A DNA stretch of 64,000 bases from assembly GCA_021788095.1 (NCBI GenBank), contig JAJYLB010000017.1, positions 1 through 64,000 of the forward strand, in the 5' to 3' direction. The DNA comes from Acidobacteriota bacterium (GTDB lineage: Bacteria; Acidobacteriota; Terriglobia; Acidiferrales; UBA7541). Both the position numbers and the translations under genes were made by a program. Under the pieces are notes generated by a model that made no database searches, was not told the DNA's origin, and saw nothing but the letters and a program-made list of their open reading frames with translations. This document shows, in pieces, positions 10,206 to 18,925 of the stretch; the stretch's first letter is position 1; every line of letters starts with the position of its first letter.

Positions 10206-10234
10206 TTGACTTCGGTGGGGAAGGCCGGTAATAT
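10206..10234 (+). promoter_or_regulatory. Sigma-70-type promoter for the secreted protein gene at 10342
   Basis: TTGACT (10206-10211), 17-base spacer, TAATAT (10229-10234). This near-consensus pair predicts a start near 10241 and a leader of about 100 bases before the ATG at 10342. A GACTCG-rich run of short repeats (10174-10205) lies just upstream. Confidence 0.7.
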
Positions 10235-10341
10235 GCGCGGAAGCATTCGGGTGCAAGTCACGTTCCAAACACAGTTGGGCCATGCCGTAGACCTCCGCCG
10301 AGGGCGGGGAGGAGTCGAAAAAACCTGCGAAGGGGGCATCC

Positions 10342-11109
10342 ATGCAACGACGTTTGTTGACCGCTCTGGCCATGGCCGCCGCGCTGCTGGCTGGAATCGT
10401 GTTTACGTCAAAGCCTGCTGCGGCGCAGCAGCCGGAACAGGATTACTACACCTATGCTTCGGAATGGGCGGTACCACGGGCGCAGTGGGCCGCGTTCGAT
10501 AAACAGGCGCAGTCGGAAGAACCCACGATGAAAAAGCTAGTGGCCGACGGCACGCTCGTCGCCTGGGGAGACGACGCTGCCCGCGTGCACCAGTTGGACG
10601 GCTACACCCATTCCACCTGGATGATCGCCACCAGCCGCGCCAATCTGCTCGAGGCGCTCGAAGTGATCTGGGCGAGCGCCACCAACGCCAGTTACGTGGC
10701 CACCACTAAGCACCAGGATTACTTCCTTCACACCATCGCCCATGCCGGCAAGTCCGCTACCGACGGCGCCGGCTATCTCCGCCTGGCTTTCTACCAGGCC
10801 AAGCCGGGCGATGCCGGAGCGTTCGAGGGCGTGCTGCTCAATCTCGTCAAGCCCGCGCTCGATTCGGCCGTCGCGGACGGCACGCTCCTCATGTACAACA
10901 TCGACACGGAGGACATCCATACCGCCGAGCCAGGCGGGTACGACCTCGCCATGCTGTTTCCAGACGGCGCGGCCATGGACAAGTTCTACGCCGATCTCGC
11001 CGCCAGGGAAAAGGCAGACTCTAGGCTTTCGAACCTCTTTAACGCGTTGACGGTGGGCAAGGAGCACCGCGACAGTCTCGACCGCGTCGTCAGCTACGAG
11101 CACAAGTAG
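10342..11109 (+). CDS. Secreted protein of unknown function
   Basis: 255 residues with a clean Sec signal peptide (MQRRLLTALAMAAALLAGIV, cleavage near KPAAAQQ). The mature part begins EQDYYTYASEWAVPRAQWAAF and is built of two similar halves (each with an aromatic-rich strand, a helix and a VADGTL motif, at about residues 60-65 and 180-185), suggesting a duplicated dimeric alpha/beta-barrel (ABM-like) fold. No catalytic motif is recognisable. AAGGGGG lies 6-7 bases before the ATG. It has its own strong promoter and is followed by a 69-base hairpin, so it is probably monocistronic. Confidence 0.75.
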   Translation: MQRRLLTALAMAAALLAGIVFTSKPAAAQQPEQDYYTYASEWAVPRAQWAAFDKQAQSEEPTMKKLVADGTLVAWGDDAARVHQLDGYTHSTWMIATSRANLLEALEVIWASATNASYVATTKHQDYFLHTIAHAGKSATDGAGYLRLAFYQAKPGDAGAFEGVLLNLVKPALDSAVADGTLLMYNIDTEDIHTAEPGGYDLAMLFPDGAAMDKFYADLAAREKADSRLSNLFNALTVGKEHRDSLDRVVSYEHK

Positions 11110-11123
11110 CCGCTTCGAACCGT

Positions 11124-11192
11124 CGTAGGGGCACGCTGCCGTTCGACGGGCTCACGGCCCTGAGCAAAGCCGAAGGGCAGCGTGCCCCTACG
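11124..11192. repeat. Long hairpin with perfect 17-bp arms between convergent genes
   Basis: CGTAGGGGCACGCTGCC at 11124-11140 is exactly inverted at 11176-11192, with a 35-base loop that itself contains CGACGGGCTCACGGCCC-like sequence. It lies 14 bases past one stop and 54 bases before the convergent ATPase stop, so it could act as a bidirectional terminator, but there is no T run. It may instead be a REP-like dispersed element. Confidence 0.65.
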
Positions 11193-11246
11193 GGAGTCGG
11201 GCCGGGCGCGGTGGCAGGGTCGCCCCTACTGTCTCCACACGCTCGA

Positions 11247-12458
11247 TCAATCCTCGTCGTGACGCCCGTTGCGAGGCATGTGGCGGGAAGCCGGGCCGGA
11301 ACTTGCCGCCGCAACCGCCGGGACTTGCACCGGGCGGCCTTCGCCGGCAGGGCCGGGCGCCGCGGCTGCGAGGACGACTGGAGAAGGCGTGATGGGAATC
11401 AGCGCGCCTTCGGCTTCCTTCCAGAAATCCAGCCGGCCTTCGGCCGTGCCGTCTGGCGACCAATCCACCCTCACCAAGTCTCCCGTGGCCACCTGGGCGG
11501 TGGCGAGTAGGTTCGCCAGGGGATAGACGACGTTCCGCTCGATCGACCGCTTCAGATGCCGCGCCCCGTAACGGGTATCGGTGCCGTGGTGGAGCAGGAA
11601 GCGCCGCGCTCCGCCCGTAACGTGGATGACGAAGCGCCGCCCACCGGCTGACCCCGCGCCGGCCAGCACGCGGTCTTGCAGCCGGCGCAGCTCGATGTCC
11701 AACACCTCTTCGAGCTGATCGGGCTGGAGGGTGTGGAAGACCACGATCTTGTCCAGCCGGTTGAGGAATTCCGGGGAAAACTTCCGCCGGGCCGCTTCGC
11801 GCGCCGTGCGATCGACCTTGCCATCCAGCTCGTCCGCGGGCTGCTGGTCGGGTTGAATGAAGCCCAAACCGCCGGTCATCAATTCGGTGATCTCGACGCC
11901 GCCGAGATTGGAAGTCATGAAGATGAGCGCCTGGGAGAGATCGACGCGGCGGTTGTCGCCGAGGGTGAGGGTGGCCTTGTCGAGAATGCCCAGTAGGAGC
12001 TGCCAGAGGGCGTCGGAAGCCTTCTCGATCTCGTCGAAGAGGACGAGCGAGAGTTTCAGGTCCTCTCGATGCCATTGCGCGAGCGCCTCCTGCGTGATCA
12101 GCGGGTGGGTCTCGCGATGGCCGAGGTAGCCGGGTGGCGAGCCGATCAGCTTGGCGATCTCGTGCGAGTGCTGGAATTCGGCGCAATCCACCTTCAGCAC
12201 CGCCCGGGGATCGCCGAACAGCACCTCCGCCGTCGCCTCCACGATTCGCGTTTTGCCCGAGCCCGTCGGACCGAGAAAGAGCAGGTTGCCCACGGGCCTG
12301 CCTGGGACGTTCAGCCCGGCGCGAAAGACCTGGTACAGGTCCACGACGGCCTGCACGCCCTCGTCCTGACCCACGATGGACCGGCGCAAGGCGAAAGCGA
12401 ACTCGGCTGCCTCGGCGCTGCGCCGGGTCGGATCCAAACGTTCCACCATAGTTGCCAC
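11247..12458 (-). CDS. ClpB-D2-like single-domain AAA+ ATPase
   Basis: About 403 residues. One AAA+ module of the ClpA/B C-terminal type: SIVGQDEGVQAVVDLYQVF, Walker A GPTGSGKT (63-70), pore-loop region SPPGYLGHRE, Walker B VLFDEIEKA (Asp142, Glu143), sensor 1 IFMTSNLGG, arginine finger FSPEFLNRLD, then the small domain with sensor 2 in DTRYGARHLKRSIE. It lacks the N domain, the first AAA ring and the coiled-coil middle domain of true ClpB; the C-terminal 70 residues are Pro/Ala-rich and unassigned. GTG 12458 chosen because AAGGAGG ends five bases before it; ATG 12449 is the alternative. It overlaps its ribosome site with the stop of the small upstream gene, so the two are coupled. Confidence 0.8.
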   Translation of the reverse strand: MATMVERLDPTRRSAEAAEFAFALRRSIVGQDEGVQAVVDLYQVFRAGLNVPGRPVGNLLFLGPTGSGKTRIVEATAEVLFGDPRAVLKVDCAEFQHSHEIAKLIGSPPGYLGHRETHPLITQEALAQWHREDLKLSLVLFDEIEKASDALWQLLLGILDKATLTLGDNRRVDLSQALIFMTSNLGGVEITELMTGGLGFIQPDQQPADELDGKVDRTAREAARRKFSPEFLNRLDKIVVFHTLQPDQLEEVLDIELRRLQDRVLAGAGSAGGRRFVIHVTGGARRFLLHHGTDTRYGARHLKRSIERNVVYPLANLLATAQVATGDLVRVDWSPDGTAEGRLDFWKEAEGALIPITPSPVVLAAAAPGPAGEGRPVQVPAVAAASSGPASRHMPRNGRHDED

Positions 12459-12468
12459 GGCGACCTCC

Positions 12469-12900
12469 TTATCGGAAGGCCTTTCTAGTGCCCGGGACAA
12501 GCGGGGCCTGGTCGAACTGCCGGAGCTTGATTTCGACAGTGGAGCGGAGCAGCTTGAGCAGAGCGATGAGTTCGGCAGTACCCTCGGGACTCGATCCCCA
12601 GCGCAAGAGCGGCGGAGCCAAGTCGGCGAGTTCCAGGTTGAGCTTGTGCAGGTGTTGCGCCAGCCGCTTCAGGTAGTGGCCGTCGGTGACCAAAAGTGCA
12701 ACGCGGCTGTCCAGCTGTTTGCGAAGGTAGTCCCAATTCAGTTCGAGCAGGGGGTAGTTTCGACGCACTTTGCGGATCACGCTGTCGGTGAGGCGCGGCC
12801 GGTCGCCCAGGCGTGCCAGGTGCAACTGCTTCACCTTGCCCTCCCGGCGGACGTTGTGCACAAGGTAGAACGCATTCCCTCGTTTGCGGAGGAAAGCCAA
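12469..12900 (-). CDS. Small basic protein upstream of AAA+ ATPase, unknown function
   Basis: About 143 residues. The reading frame is longer, but a GGAGGAGGG just before TTG 12900 and a promoter at 12925-12954 place the start there, giving an N-terminus MAFLRKRGNAFYLVHNVRRE. That opening resembles the start of proteins found next to IS-type or recombination functions (an R-G-N/K-x-Y-Y-L-V pattern) but is followed by a unique Leu/Arg-rich helical body, with HLHKLNLELADLAPPLL. No enzyme motif is visible. It is co-transcribed with, and 10 bases upstream of, the ClpB-like ATPase, so it may be an adaptor or substrate of that ATPase; this is a guess from position. Confidence 0.6.
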   Translation of the reverse strand: MAFLRKRGNAFYLVHNVRREGKVKQLHLARLGDRPRLTDSVIRKVRRNYPLLELNWDYLRKQLDSRVALLVTDGHYLKRLAQHLHKLNLELADLAPPLLRWGSSPEGTAELIALLKLLRSTVEIKLRQFDQAPLVPGTRKAFR

Positions 12901-12924
12901 ATTCCCTCCTCCAAAATTCTGCGT

Positions 12925-12954
12925 AGTGTAGGGGTGTTCCACTACAAGGGTCAA
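12925..12954 (-). promoter_or_regulatory. Sigma-70-type promoter for the AAA+ operon
   Basis: On the minus strand TTGACC (12954-12949), 18-base spacer, TACACT (12930-12925). The predicted start is near 12918, giving an 18-base leader that contains the GGAGGAGGG ribosome site before TTG 12900. Confidence 0.65.
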
Positions 12955-13568
12955 GAAAAAGAGTGCCGGGGAGCACGCCGGTGAAGCGAAAAGGTAACAC
13001 CATGCTGGGCGCGCCGTATCCTGGCGGCCTTGGCCGGTCGTCTGCTCGCGGCTCCGGTACCACCTTCGCTCCGAGCCCCGGAACGCCGGCAATCGCGCGC
13101 GCCCTCCCGTCCCGGATCCCGTCCCCAATCCCGTCCCGAAGTTTCGGGATTCGAGACGGGATTCGGGACCGGCCCGCCGCCTGTTTGCGGCTGGCGAGCG
13201 AAACCCGGCACGGGTTGTAAGACAGGTGGCGTGCATCGCGGTCTCCACGTCATCTCAATTCCTTAGATGGCGCTCCCTGCTCATTAGGTTCCCCGGTTCC
13301 TTTGCCAGTGGCAGATACCCTAATGATTTCGCGCTCCCGCGCGGCGTTTCCCCATACCAGTACTGCCGGCCGGATGTTGAAGGGGCGGGCGCGAGCCGCA
13401 CGTGCTGCTGCCACCGGTCTCGTGGCAGGGCACGCAGAAAGGCCGACGAGAACGGCTTCTGCTGTAACCTGTGCCCTGTGGCCTGTTCCCTGTTCTTTTG
13501 CCGTGGCTGGGGCCAGTTCGAGCGGCTATGATGAGAGGCTTCGGCGCCATTTTCCTGGCCGAACCGTG
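12955..13568. other. Divergent intergenic region with nested palindromes
   Basis: About 610 bases between divergent operons. The segment 13101-13170 is made of CCCGTCCC-type units and holds the palindrome TCCCGAAGTTTCGGGA (13134-13149), itself inside a wider inverted pair AATCCCGT/ACGGGATT (13127-13134 and 13156-13163). The same TCCCGAANNTTCGGGA core occurs at 15420, 53597 and, imperfectly, 53778. No convincing gene is present; long frames through here look spurious. Confidence 0.5.
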
Positions 13569-14498
13569 GTGAGCGTCGTGGCCGGAGCCGTCATACAAGT
13601 ACAAAACCTGGTGAAGAACTACGGGCCGGTTCAAGCGGTCCGCGGCGTGAGTTTCGAGGTGGGCGAGGGCGAAGTCTTTGGCCTGCTCGGACCCAATGGG
13701 GCCGGAAAGACCTCGACCGTCGAGATGCTCGAGGGCCTGCGCCGCCCGGACGGCGGCCATTTATCGGTTTGCGGCCTGGATCCCGAGCGTGACGGCAGGA
13801 AGCTGAAACAACTCACCGGAGCGGTCTTGCAGCTCACTTCCCTTCCCGATAAGCTTCGGGTCGAGGAGGCTCTGCGCTTGTTTGCCGGCTTCTACGAGCA
13901 CCCGGCCGACATCGAGGCTTTGCTCGCGCGTTTCCAACTGGCCGAGAAGCGCCGCGCCTTTTACCATCAGCTCAGCGGCGGGCAAAAGCAGCGCCTGGCC
14001 CTTGCCATGTCGCTGGTGAACAATCCCAAGGTGCTGCTCCTCGACGAGCCGACGGCCGGGCTCGACCCGCAAGTGCGCCGCGAGATCTATGCCATCATCG
14101 AGGAGTTGCGGCAGGAGAAGAAGACGATCCTTCTGACCACCCATTACATCGAGGAGGCCGAGCGGCTCTCGGACCGCGTGGCCATTATCGACCACGGAGT
14201 GCTGATCGCGCTCGGAACGCCGCGTGAGCTCAAGCAAGGTTCCGCGGGCACCACCCGCATCGAGGTGCGCTTGGCCCGGCCGGTTTCCGACGGCGCGCTG
14301 CTCCGGCTCGACGCCGTGGTCGATCTGCACGAATTCGACGGCACGTACGTCTTGCATTCTTCAGAGGTTCCCCAGACGATCGTCGCATTGGTCAAGCACC
14401 TGGAGGCGGAAGGCAACGAGCTCCAGAGCCTGGAAATCGCCGCGCCCTCGCTCGAAGACGTCTTCATCGAGCTGACGGGGCAGCGGCTGCGGGAGTAG
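13569..14498 (+). CDS. ABC transporter ATP-binding protein (ABC-2 exporter)
   Basis: About 309 residues of a DrrA/CcmA-type ATPase that powers the membrane protein encoded next. Walker A GPNGAGKT, signature LSGGQKQR, Walker B VLLLDEPTAGLD and the H-loop TTHYIEEAERL are all intact. The C-terminal domain (after about residue 210) resembles the DUF4162-like tail of drug and lipid exporters. The start is uncertain: GTG codons at 13566, 13569 and 13578 precede VIQVQNLVKNYG, and none has a strong ribosome site. The stop is five bases from the permease start, so they form an operon. Substrate unknown; such pairs typically export drugs, lipids or polysaccharide parts. Confidence 0.88.
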   Translation: MSVVAGAVIQVQNLVKNYGPVQAVRGVSFEVGEGEVFGLLGPNGAGKTSTVEMLEGLRRPDGGHLSVCGLDPERDGRKLKQLTGAVLQLTSLPDKLRVEEALRLFAGFYEHPADIEALLARFQLAEKRRAFYHQLSGGQKQRLALAMSLVNNPKVLLLDEPTAGLDPQVRREIYAIIEELRQEKKTILLTTHYIEEAERLSDRVAIIDHGVLIALGTPRELKQGSAGTTRIEVRLARPVSDGALLRLDAVVDLHEFDGTYVLHSSEVPQTIVALVKHLEAEGNELQSLEIAAPSLEDVFIELTGQRLRE

Positions 14499-14503
14499 CG
14501 GCG

Positions 14504-15403
14504 ATGTCGGCTACGGGATCGTTGACGCGCGTTCGCATCCGGCTGGCCCTGCGGAACAAGGCCTTCGTCTTCTTCACCGTGGTCATGCCCCTGAGCTTCC
14601 TGTTTGTCTTCTTCCTCATCTTCGGGCGCGGCGGTCCTGGGGCGATTCCCTACCTGCTGGCCGTCGTTTTGGCGCTGACGGTGATGGGCAGTTTTTGGGG
14701 ATTGAGCGTGCAGCTCATCACCTTTCGCGAGCAAGGCATCCTGCGCCGGTTTCGGATCACGCCCATAGGACCGGGGCCGCTGCTCGCATCGAGCATCCTC
14801 TCCAACTACGTACTGACGATTCCGACCATCGCGATCGAGTACGTGGCGGCTTGGGGCCTCTTCGGCATGCGCCAGTGGGGCGACATCCTGAGCGTCGTGC
14901 TTCTGGTGACGATAGGCTCGGCCACGTTCTCGGCTTTCGGGCTGATCGTCGCCAGCGTCACCAATTCGATGCAGGAAACCCAGGCGATCAACAACCTGAT
15001 CTGGTCGGCCTTCTTTTTCTTTTCCGGTGCCACCGTTCCGCTGCCTATCTTTCCCGTCTGGGTGCAGCATATCGCTTTCTACCTTCCCGCCACCTACCTC
15101 GTCAGCGGACTCGAGCGGTCGCTGGTGACGGGCGCGGGCGTGATGGGCGTGGCGCCGGACCTGGCGGCCTTGGCGGTATCGCTGGTGGTGGCTTTCGAGG
15201 TATCGCGGCGGCTCTTCCGGTGGGAGCCGGAAGAGAAGGCGCCGCCTCGGGCCAAGGTTTGGGTTCTGGTTGCGGCGATTCCCTTCTTCCTGATGGGAGC
15301 TTACGAGACCCGAACGCATCGCGGGGTTATCCAGATGCAGCAGATCTTCCACACCATCGCGCCGCAAGGCCTTTCCTTCACCAACCCGGCACCCAAGCGC
15401 TAA
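14504..15403 (+). CDS. ABC-2 type transporter permease
   Basis: 299 residues with about six hydrophobic segments (for example FVFFTVVMPLSFLFVFFLIF, IPYLLAVVLALTVMGSFWG, LVSGLERSLVTGAGVMGVAP region) and the ABC-2 fold pattern in which the penultimate membrane segment is preceded by INNLIWSAFFFFSGATVPL and followed by LPATYLVSGLE. The soluble C-terminus RVIQMQQ..IAPQG is a short tail. It pairs with the ATPase just upstream as the membrane subunit of an exporter. Confidence 0.85.
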   Translation: MSATGSLTRVRIRLALRNKAFVFFTVVMPLSFLFVFFLIFGRGGPGAIPYLLAVVLALTVMGSFWGLSVQLITFREQGILRRFRITPIGPGPLLASSILSNYVLTIPTIAIEYVAAWGLFGMRQWGDILSVVLLVTIGSATFSAFGLIVASVTNSMQETQAINNLIWSAFFFFSGATVPLPIFPVWVQHIAFYLPATYLVSGLERSLVTGAGVMGVAPDLAALAVSLVVAFEVSRRLFRWEPEEKAPPRAKVWVLVAAIPFFLMGAYETRTHRGVIQMQQIFHTIAPQGLSFTNPAPKR

Positions 15404-15419
15404 GTGGCGCGGGCTCCCG

Positions 15420-15435
15420 TCCCGAACGTTCGGGA
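15420..15435. repeat. Palindrome TCCCGAACGTTCGGGA
   Basis: Perfect 16-base palindrome between the permease stop and ilvE, one of four copies of TCCCGAANNTTCGGGA in the window. It is followed by a partial GTTGTAACGCC-type repeat (15462-15480) and by CTCTGCGTCTCTGCGGTG (about 15503), a sequence that recurs widely in bacterial genomes. Confidence 0.6.
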
Positions 15436-15661
15436 TTCGGGACCTGCCCGCGCGCAGTGTCTTGTTGTAGCGCCGGCGTCCCGTCCGTGCGACCTCTGCG
15501 CGCTCTGCGTCTCTGCGGTGAACCCGGCCCCGCGACTTTCGAGCTTGCGCCACTGCCGGGGCGGCTCATTACCCAAGCGCACCAATTTGGCCCTTCCCCC
15601 ATGCGCCTTTCCCGGTCAAACTATAGGGTGTGGCTTGGAGTCGCAGGAGCGGAGTGAAGCT

Positions 15662-16609
15662 ATGGCGCTGACGAAGACGGACAAGATCTGGCACAACGGC
15701 AGGATGGTGGCGTGGGACGACGCGCGTATTCATGTTCTCTCGCACGTGGTCCATTACGGCTCGGCCGTGTTCGAAGGCATTCGCTGCTACAAGACTGCGC
15801 AGGGTCCTTCCATTTTCCGGCTTCGCGAGCACATGCTGCGCCTGGTCCGCTCGGCGCACATCTACCGCATGGACCTCCCCTTCACGGTGGACCAATTGGC
15901 CGCCGCGGCGGGCGATCTGGTGCGCGCCAACCATATGGACTCGTGCTATATCCGGCCCGTGGTCCTGCGCGGGTACGGAGATCTGGGCGTGCACGCCTCG
16001 AGCGCTGTGCCCATCGAAACGTACATGGCGTGCTGGAGCTGGGGCCGTTACCTCGGCGAAGAAGCGCTGCGCGATGGCGTGGACGTTTGCGTCAGCTCCT
16101 GGCGCCGGCCCGCTCCCGATACGCTCCCGCAGATGGCCAAGGCGGCCGCCAACTACATGAATTCGCAACTGATCAAGATGGAGGCGATCGCCGACGGCTA
16201 CGTCGAAGGCGTTGCGCTCGACGAGCAAGGCTACGTGGCGGAAGGCTCGGGCGAAAATCTCTTCGCGGTCTACGATGGCAGCCTCTGGACGTCGCCGGTG
16301 GCCCATTCCGTGCTCCCCGGCATCACCCGCGCCTCGATCCTCACGCTTGCGAGCAACTTCGAAATTCCCGTTGTCGAACAGCCGATCCCGCGCGAAATGC
16401 TCTACATCGCCGACGAAGCGTTTTTCTGCGGCACCGCTGCCGAAGTCACTCCCATCCGCTCCGTGGATAAGATCACGGTCGGCGCGGGCCGTCGCGGACC
16501 GATCACCGAGCGGTTGCAGAAGGAGTTCTTCGCCATTACGGCGGGCGAAACGCCCGATCGCCACGGCTGGCTGACTCCTGTGAACGTGACCGTGGGCGCG
16601 GCCCGCTAA
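15662..16609 (+). CDS. ilvE: Branched-chain amino acid aminotransferase
   Basis: 315 residues of a fold-type IV PLP aminotransferase, catalysing the last step of Val, Leu and Ile synthesis with 2-oxoglutarate/glutamate. Motifs: HVVHYGSAVFEGIRCYKT, YIRPVVLRGYGDLGV, the PLP lysine Lys160 in LPQMAKAAANYMNS, the phosphate-binding VAEGSGENLFAV, and a late FFCGTAAEVTPIRSVD. ATG 15662 chosen by GGAG seven bases upstream; the earlier in-frame stretch is repeat DNA. Length is typical of IlvE (about 305-310). No neighbouring branched-chain genes are in the window. Confidence 0.93.
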   Translation: MALTKTDKIWHNGRMVAWDDARIHVLSHVVHYGSAVFEGIRCYKTAQGPSIFRLREHMLRLVRSAHIYRMDLPFTVDQLAAAAGDLVRANHMDSCYIRPVVLRGYGDLGVHASSAVPIETYMACWSWGRYLGEEALRDGVDVCVSSWRRPAPDTLPQMAKAAANYMNSQLIKMEAIADGYVEGVALDEQGYVAEGSGENLFAVYDGSLWTSPVAHSVLPGITRASILTLASNFEIPVVEQPIPREMLYIADEAFFCGTAAEVTPIRSVDKITVGAGRRGPITERLQKEFFAITAGETPDRHGWLTPVNVTVGAAR

Positions 16610-16746
16610 AGCGCCAGGCCACAGGTCACAGGCAACAGGAAACGGCCGCCTTGTGGCGCGGGCGTCTCGCCTGCGGTCTTTGCCTGTCGCCTCCTCACCT
16701 TGTGGTGCGGTCGCCCTTGGCTCGCCCGACTTCGGGCTCGCGGCAG

Positions 16747-16774
16747 TTTGTTGTAACGCCGCCATCTTGGCGGC
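16747..16774 (-). repeat. Dispersed hairpin + GTTACAACAAA repeat
   Basis: On the minus strand the hairpin GCCGCCAAGATGGCGGC is followed by GTTACAACAAA. The same layout occurs at 38888-38915 with a different stem and, less perfectly, at 38782-38811 and 15462-15480. Intergenic in every case. Confidence 0.6.
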
Positions 16775-16826
16775 CCGGTCTGCGTCGCCCGCTGCGCTCG
16801 CCAATGCTGTTAAGATAAACGCACCG

Positions 16827-17843
16827 ATGCGACGAACGATCCTGCTGTCCGCGGTGCTGGCGCTGGCTGCGCTCCCGGGCTACGCCAGCCAGAAGCAGAA
16901 ACCGGCGGGCGCTGCGGCGCTGGGCCAACTCGTCTCGCAAGGCGATCTCCAGCTCGCCGCCGGCCAACTGAAAGCGGCGATGAATGACTTCCAGGAAGGG
17001 GACAAGCTCTCAGGCCACTCCTGCGTTCCTTGCTACCTTGGCATGGCGGAAATCAACCGGCGTAGCGGCGATCTCGTCGCGGCGCTCGGCGAAACCGGAT
17101 TGGCCGTCAAGGCCGCTGGAGGAAACAAGCCGCTGGCGGCGCAAGCGCTGCTTTCCCGCGGAGCGATCATCGCCGAAATGGCAAACGACGGGAGCTACGA
17201 GAAGGTCGAAGCGGCGGTATCGGATTTTCGCAAGGCCCTCGCCCTCGATCCCGCTCTCGCCGCCGCCCATTTCGATCTCGGCGTGCTTTTGCTCCGGCAC
17301 AAGTTCGATGCCGAGGGCAAGACGGAGCTGGAAGCCTATCTGGCCGCCGCGGGACCCGGAGGGCGAGCGGGAACCGAAGCGATGCGTTTCATCGCCGACC
17401 CCCGATTGGCCCGGCCCCAATCGACCCTACAATTTTCTCTCGCCACGGCCTCCGGCCAGACTCTCACGAACGGATCTCTAGCTGGCAAGGTGGTGCTCTT
17501 CGATTTCTGGGCCACATGGTGCGCGCCCTGCCGCGCTGCCTTGCCGATGCTGATGGCTCTCCAGAGGCGCTATATGGGCCGGCCGGTGGAGATCGTCAGC
17601 ATCTGCGAAGATTCGCCCCGAAGCACATGGCAGAAATACATCGCCGGCCACCACCTGGATTGGCCGCAATCCTACGATTCCTCGGGCCGGACAGCCAACA
17701 CCTTCGGCGTCAGCTCTTTTCCCACCTACATTCTGATCGACGGCCGCGACGCCCCCATCCTCCGCCTGGCCGGCTACGGAGGCGAAACGGAACTCGAGCT
17801 GTCCCAAGCCATCAACAAAGCCCTCCGAGCCAGTAGACAGTAA
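16827..17843 (+). CDS. Secreted TPR protein with C-terminal thioredoxin (TlpA-like) domain
   Basis: 338 residues. A signal peptide (MRRTILLSAVLALAALPGYA) is followed by TPR-like helices (about 30-190; SDFRKALALDPALAAAHFDLGV) and then a TlpA/ResA-type redox domain with VLFDFWATWCAPCRAALPML, whose CAPC pair is the active site and whose cis-Pro is in VSSFPTYILID. It should act outside the inner membrane as a thiol-disulfide reductase, perhaps tethered to partners through the TPRs. Start chosen for the signal peptide. The gene stands alone between ilvE and the aquaporin. Confidence 0.87.
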   Translation: MRRTILLSAVLALAALPGYASQKQKPAGAAALGQLVSQGDLQLAAGQLKAAMNDFQEGDKLSGHSCVPCYLGMAEINRRSGDLVAALGETGLAVKAAGGNKPLAAQALLSRGAIIAEMANDGSYEKVEAAVSDFRKALALDPALAAAHFDLGVLLLRHKFDAEGKTELEAYLAAAGPGGRAGTEAMRFIADPRLARPQSTLQFSLATASGQTLTNGSLAGKVVLFDFWATWCAPCRAALPMLMALQRRYMGRPVEIVSICEDSPRSTWQKYIAGHHLDWPQSYDSSGRTANTFGVSSFPTYILIDGRDAPILRLAGYGGETELELSQAINKALRASRQ

Positions 17844-18194
17844 GCAGGCCCCAGGTCACAGCAAACCCCAAGGCGGGGGTGGCGACCCCGACGTGGGGTG
17901 CGGGATGCGGAGTCGGGGGGTACGGGGGACGAAAGAGGGGACACCGCCAGCGGGGAATACTCCTCAGGGGCAGGGGAAGCCGGCCTTCTTTAGCACCCAG
18001 GAAATCTAAGGAAGAAAGCGCCCAAGGCATTCGCTTAGCCTTCGAACCGAATTTCTAAACGATCTCCCCTGAACTGCCCTTCCCGGCCCCCCTGCGTCAT
18101 TTTGCCGGAGAAGGGCCCGGCCCGGTGGTGGCGCCCGCGCTGCGGCAATGGCGGGTGGCCAGAAGGGCCGCCCCTACACCCCGCGCTTCCCGCT
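17844..18194. other. Intergenic region, nothing recognised
   Basis: About 350 GC-rich bases with short G and C runs between the TPR-thioredoxin gene and the aquaporin promoter. No coding frame, terminator or known repeat was seen. Confidence 0.4.
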
Positions 18195-18224
18195 TTGACC
18201 CACGGGGGCCGAATTGACTACAAT
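18195..18224 (+). promoter_or_regulatory. Sigma-70-type promoter for the aquaporin
   Basis: TTGACC (18195-18200), 18-base spacer, TACAAT (18219-18224). The predicted start near 18231 gives a leader of about 20 bases before GTG 18251. Confidence 0.65.
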
Positions 18225-18250
18225 CCCGGCGCTTCCGAAAACGCTCAACC

Positions 18251-18925
18251 GTGCGCCGCGCCGCCCAACAGCTCGCCGCCGAATTTGCCGGCACGTTCTT
18301 CCTCGTCTTTCTGGCCGCCGGGTCACTCTCGGTCGATCCGTGGCTGAAAGCCGCGGGCCTACCCGAACTCGGGATTCTGGGGGTCGCGCTTGCCTACGGC
18401 CTTGCGGCTGCCGCCACCATCGAAGCCTTCGGCGCCGTCTCGGGCGCCCACCTCAACCCCGCCATTTCGCTCGGAGCATGGGCCACGCGGCGAATCCATA
18501 CGCCGCGGCTTGCCGGCTATGTGCTGATGCAACTGCTCGCGAGCCTGGCTGCTGCCCGCTTGCTCGAAGCTCTGGTGCCAGCTTCCGCGTGGCAAGCCGT
18601 CGCGCTCGGGACGCCCGTCCTGGCATCGAGCCTGACGCGCGCTCAGGGCATGGCACTCGAAGCCGTTCTTACCTTCGCCCTGGCGGTGGTGTTCTTCCGT
18701 TCGCAAGCCTCGTCAGGCAGGCCGAGCGGCTGGGCCGTGGGCGCGATGGTCATGGTCGCGGCCCTGGTGGCGCTCCCACTCACGGGCGCCGCCCTGAATC
18801 CCGCGCGCGCATTCGGCCCGGCGATCGTCAGCAACCATTGGGATAACCAGGGAGTCTGGTGGGTGGGTCCGCTCGCGGGCGGAGTGCTAGGGGCGTGGTT
18901 CGCGAAAATGCTGGACACGAAGTAG
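18251..18925 (+). CDS. Aquaporin/glycerol-facilitator family (MIP) channel
   Basis: 224 residues, normal MIP length, with both half-helix signatures: HLNPAISLG near residue 77 and LNPARAFGPA near residue 185. An N-terminal block AAEFAGTFFLVFLAAGS is typical of AqpZ-like water channels. The residues after the second NPA box (RAFGP) resemble aquaporins rather than glycerol facilitators, which usually carry NPARD. GTG 18251 is the chosen start, consistent with the upstream promoter, though no strong ribosome site is present. Its last 39 bases overlap the convergent lipoprotein gene. Confidence 0.88.
   Translation: MRRAAQQLAAEFAGTFFLVFLAAGSLSVDPWLKAAGLPELGILGVALAYGLAAAATIEAFGAVSGAHLNPAISLGAWATRRIHTPRLAGYVLMQLLASLAAARLLEALVPASAWQAVALGTPVLASSLTRAQGMALEAVLTFALAVVFFRSQASSGRPSGWAVGAMVMVAALVALPLTGAALNPARAFGPAIVSNHWDNQGVWWVGPLAGGVLGAWFAKMLDTK

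Noticed and set aside
10241-10341. A riboswitch in the leader of the secreted protein gene
   Set aside because: No known riboswitch core could be recognised; the leader is simply GC-rich.
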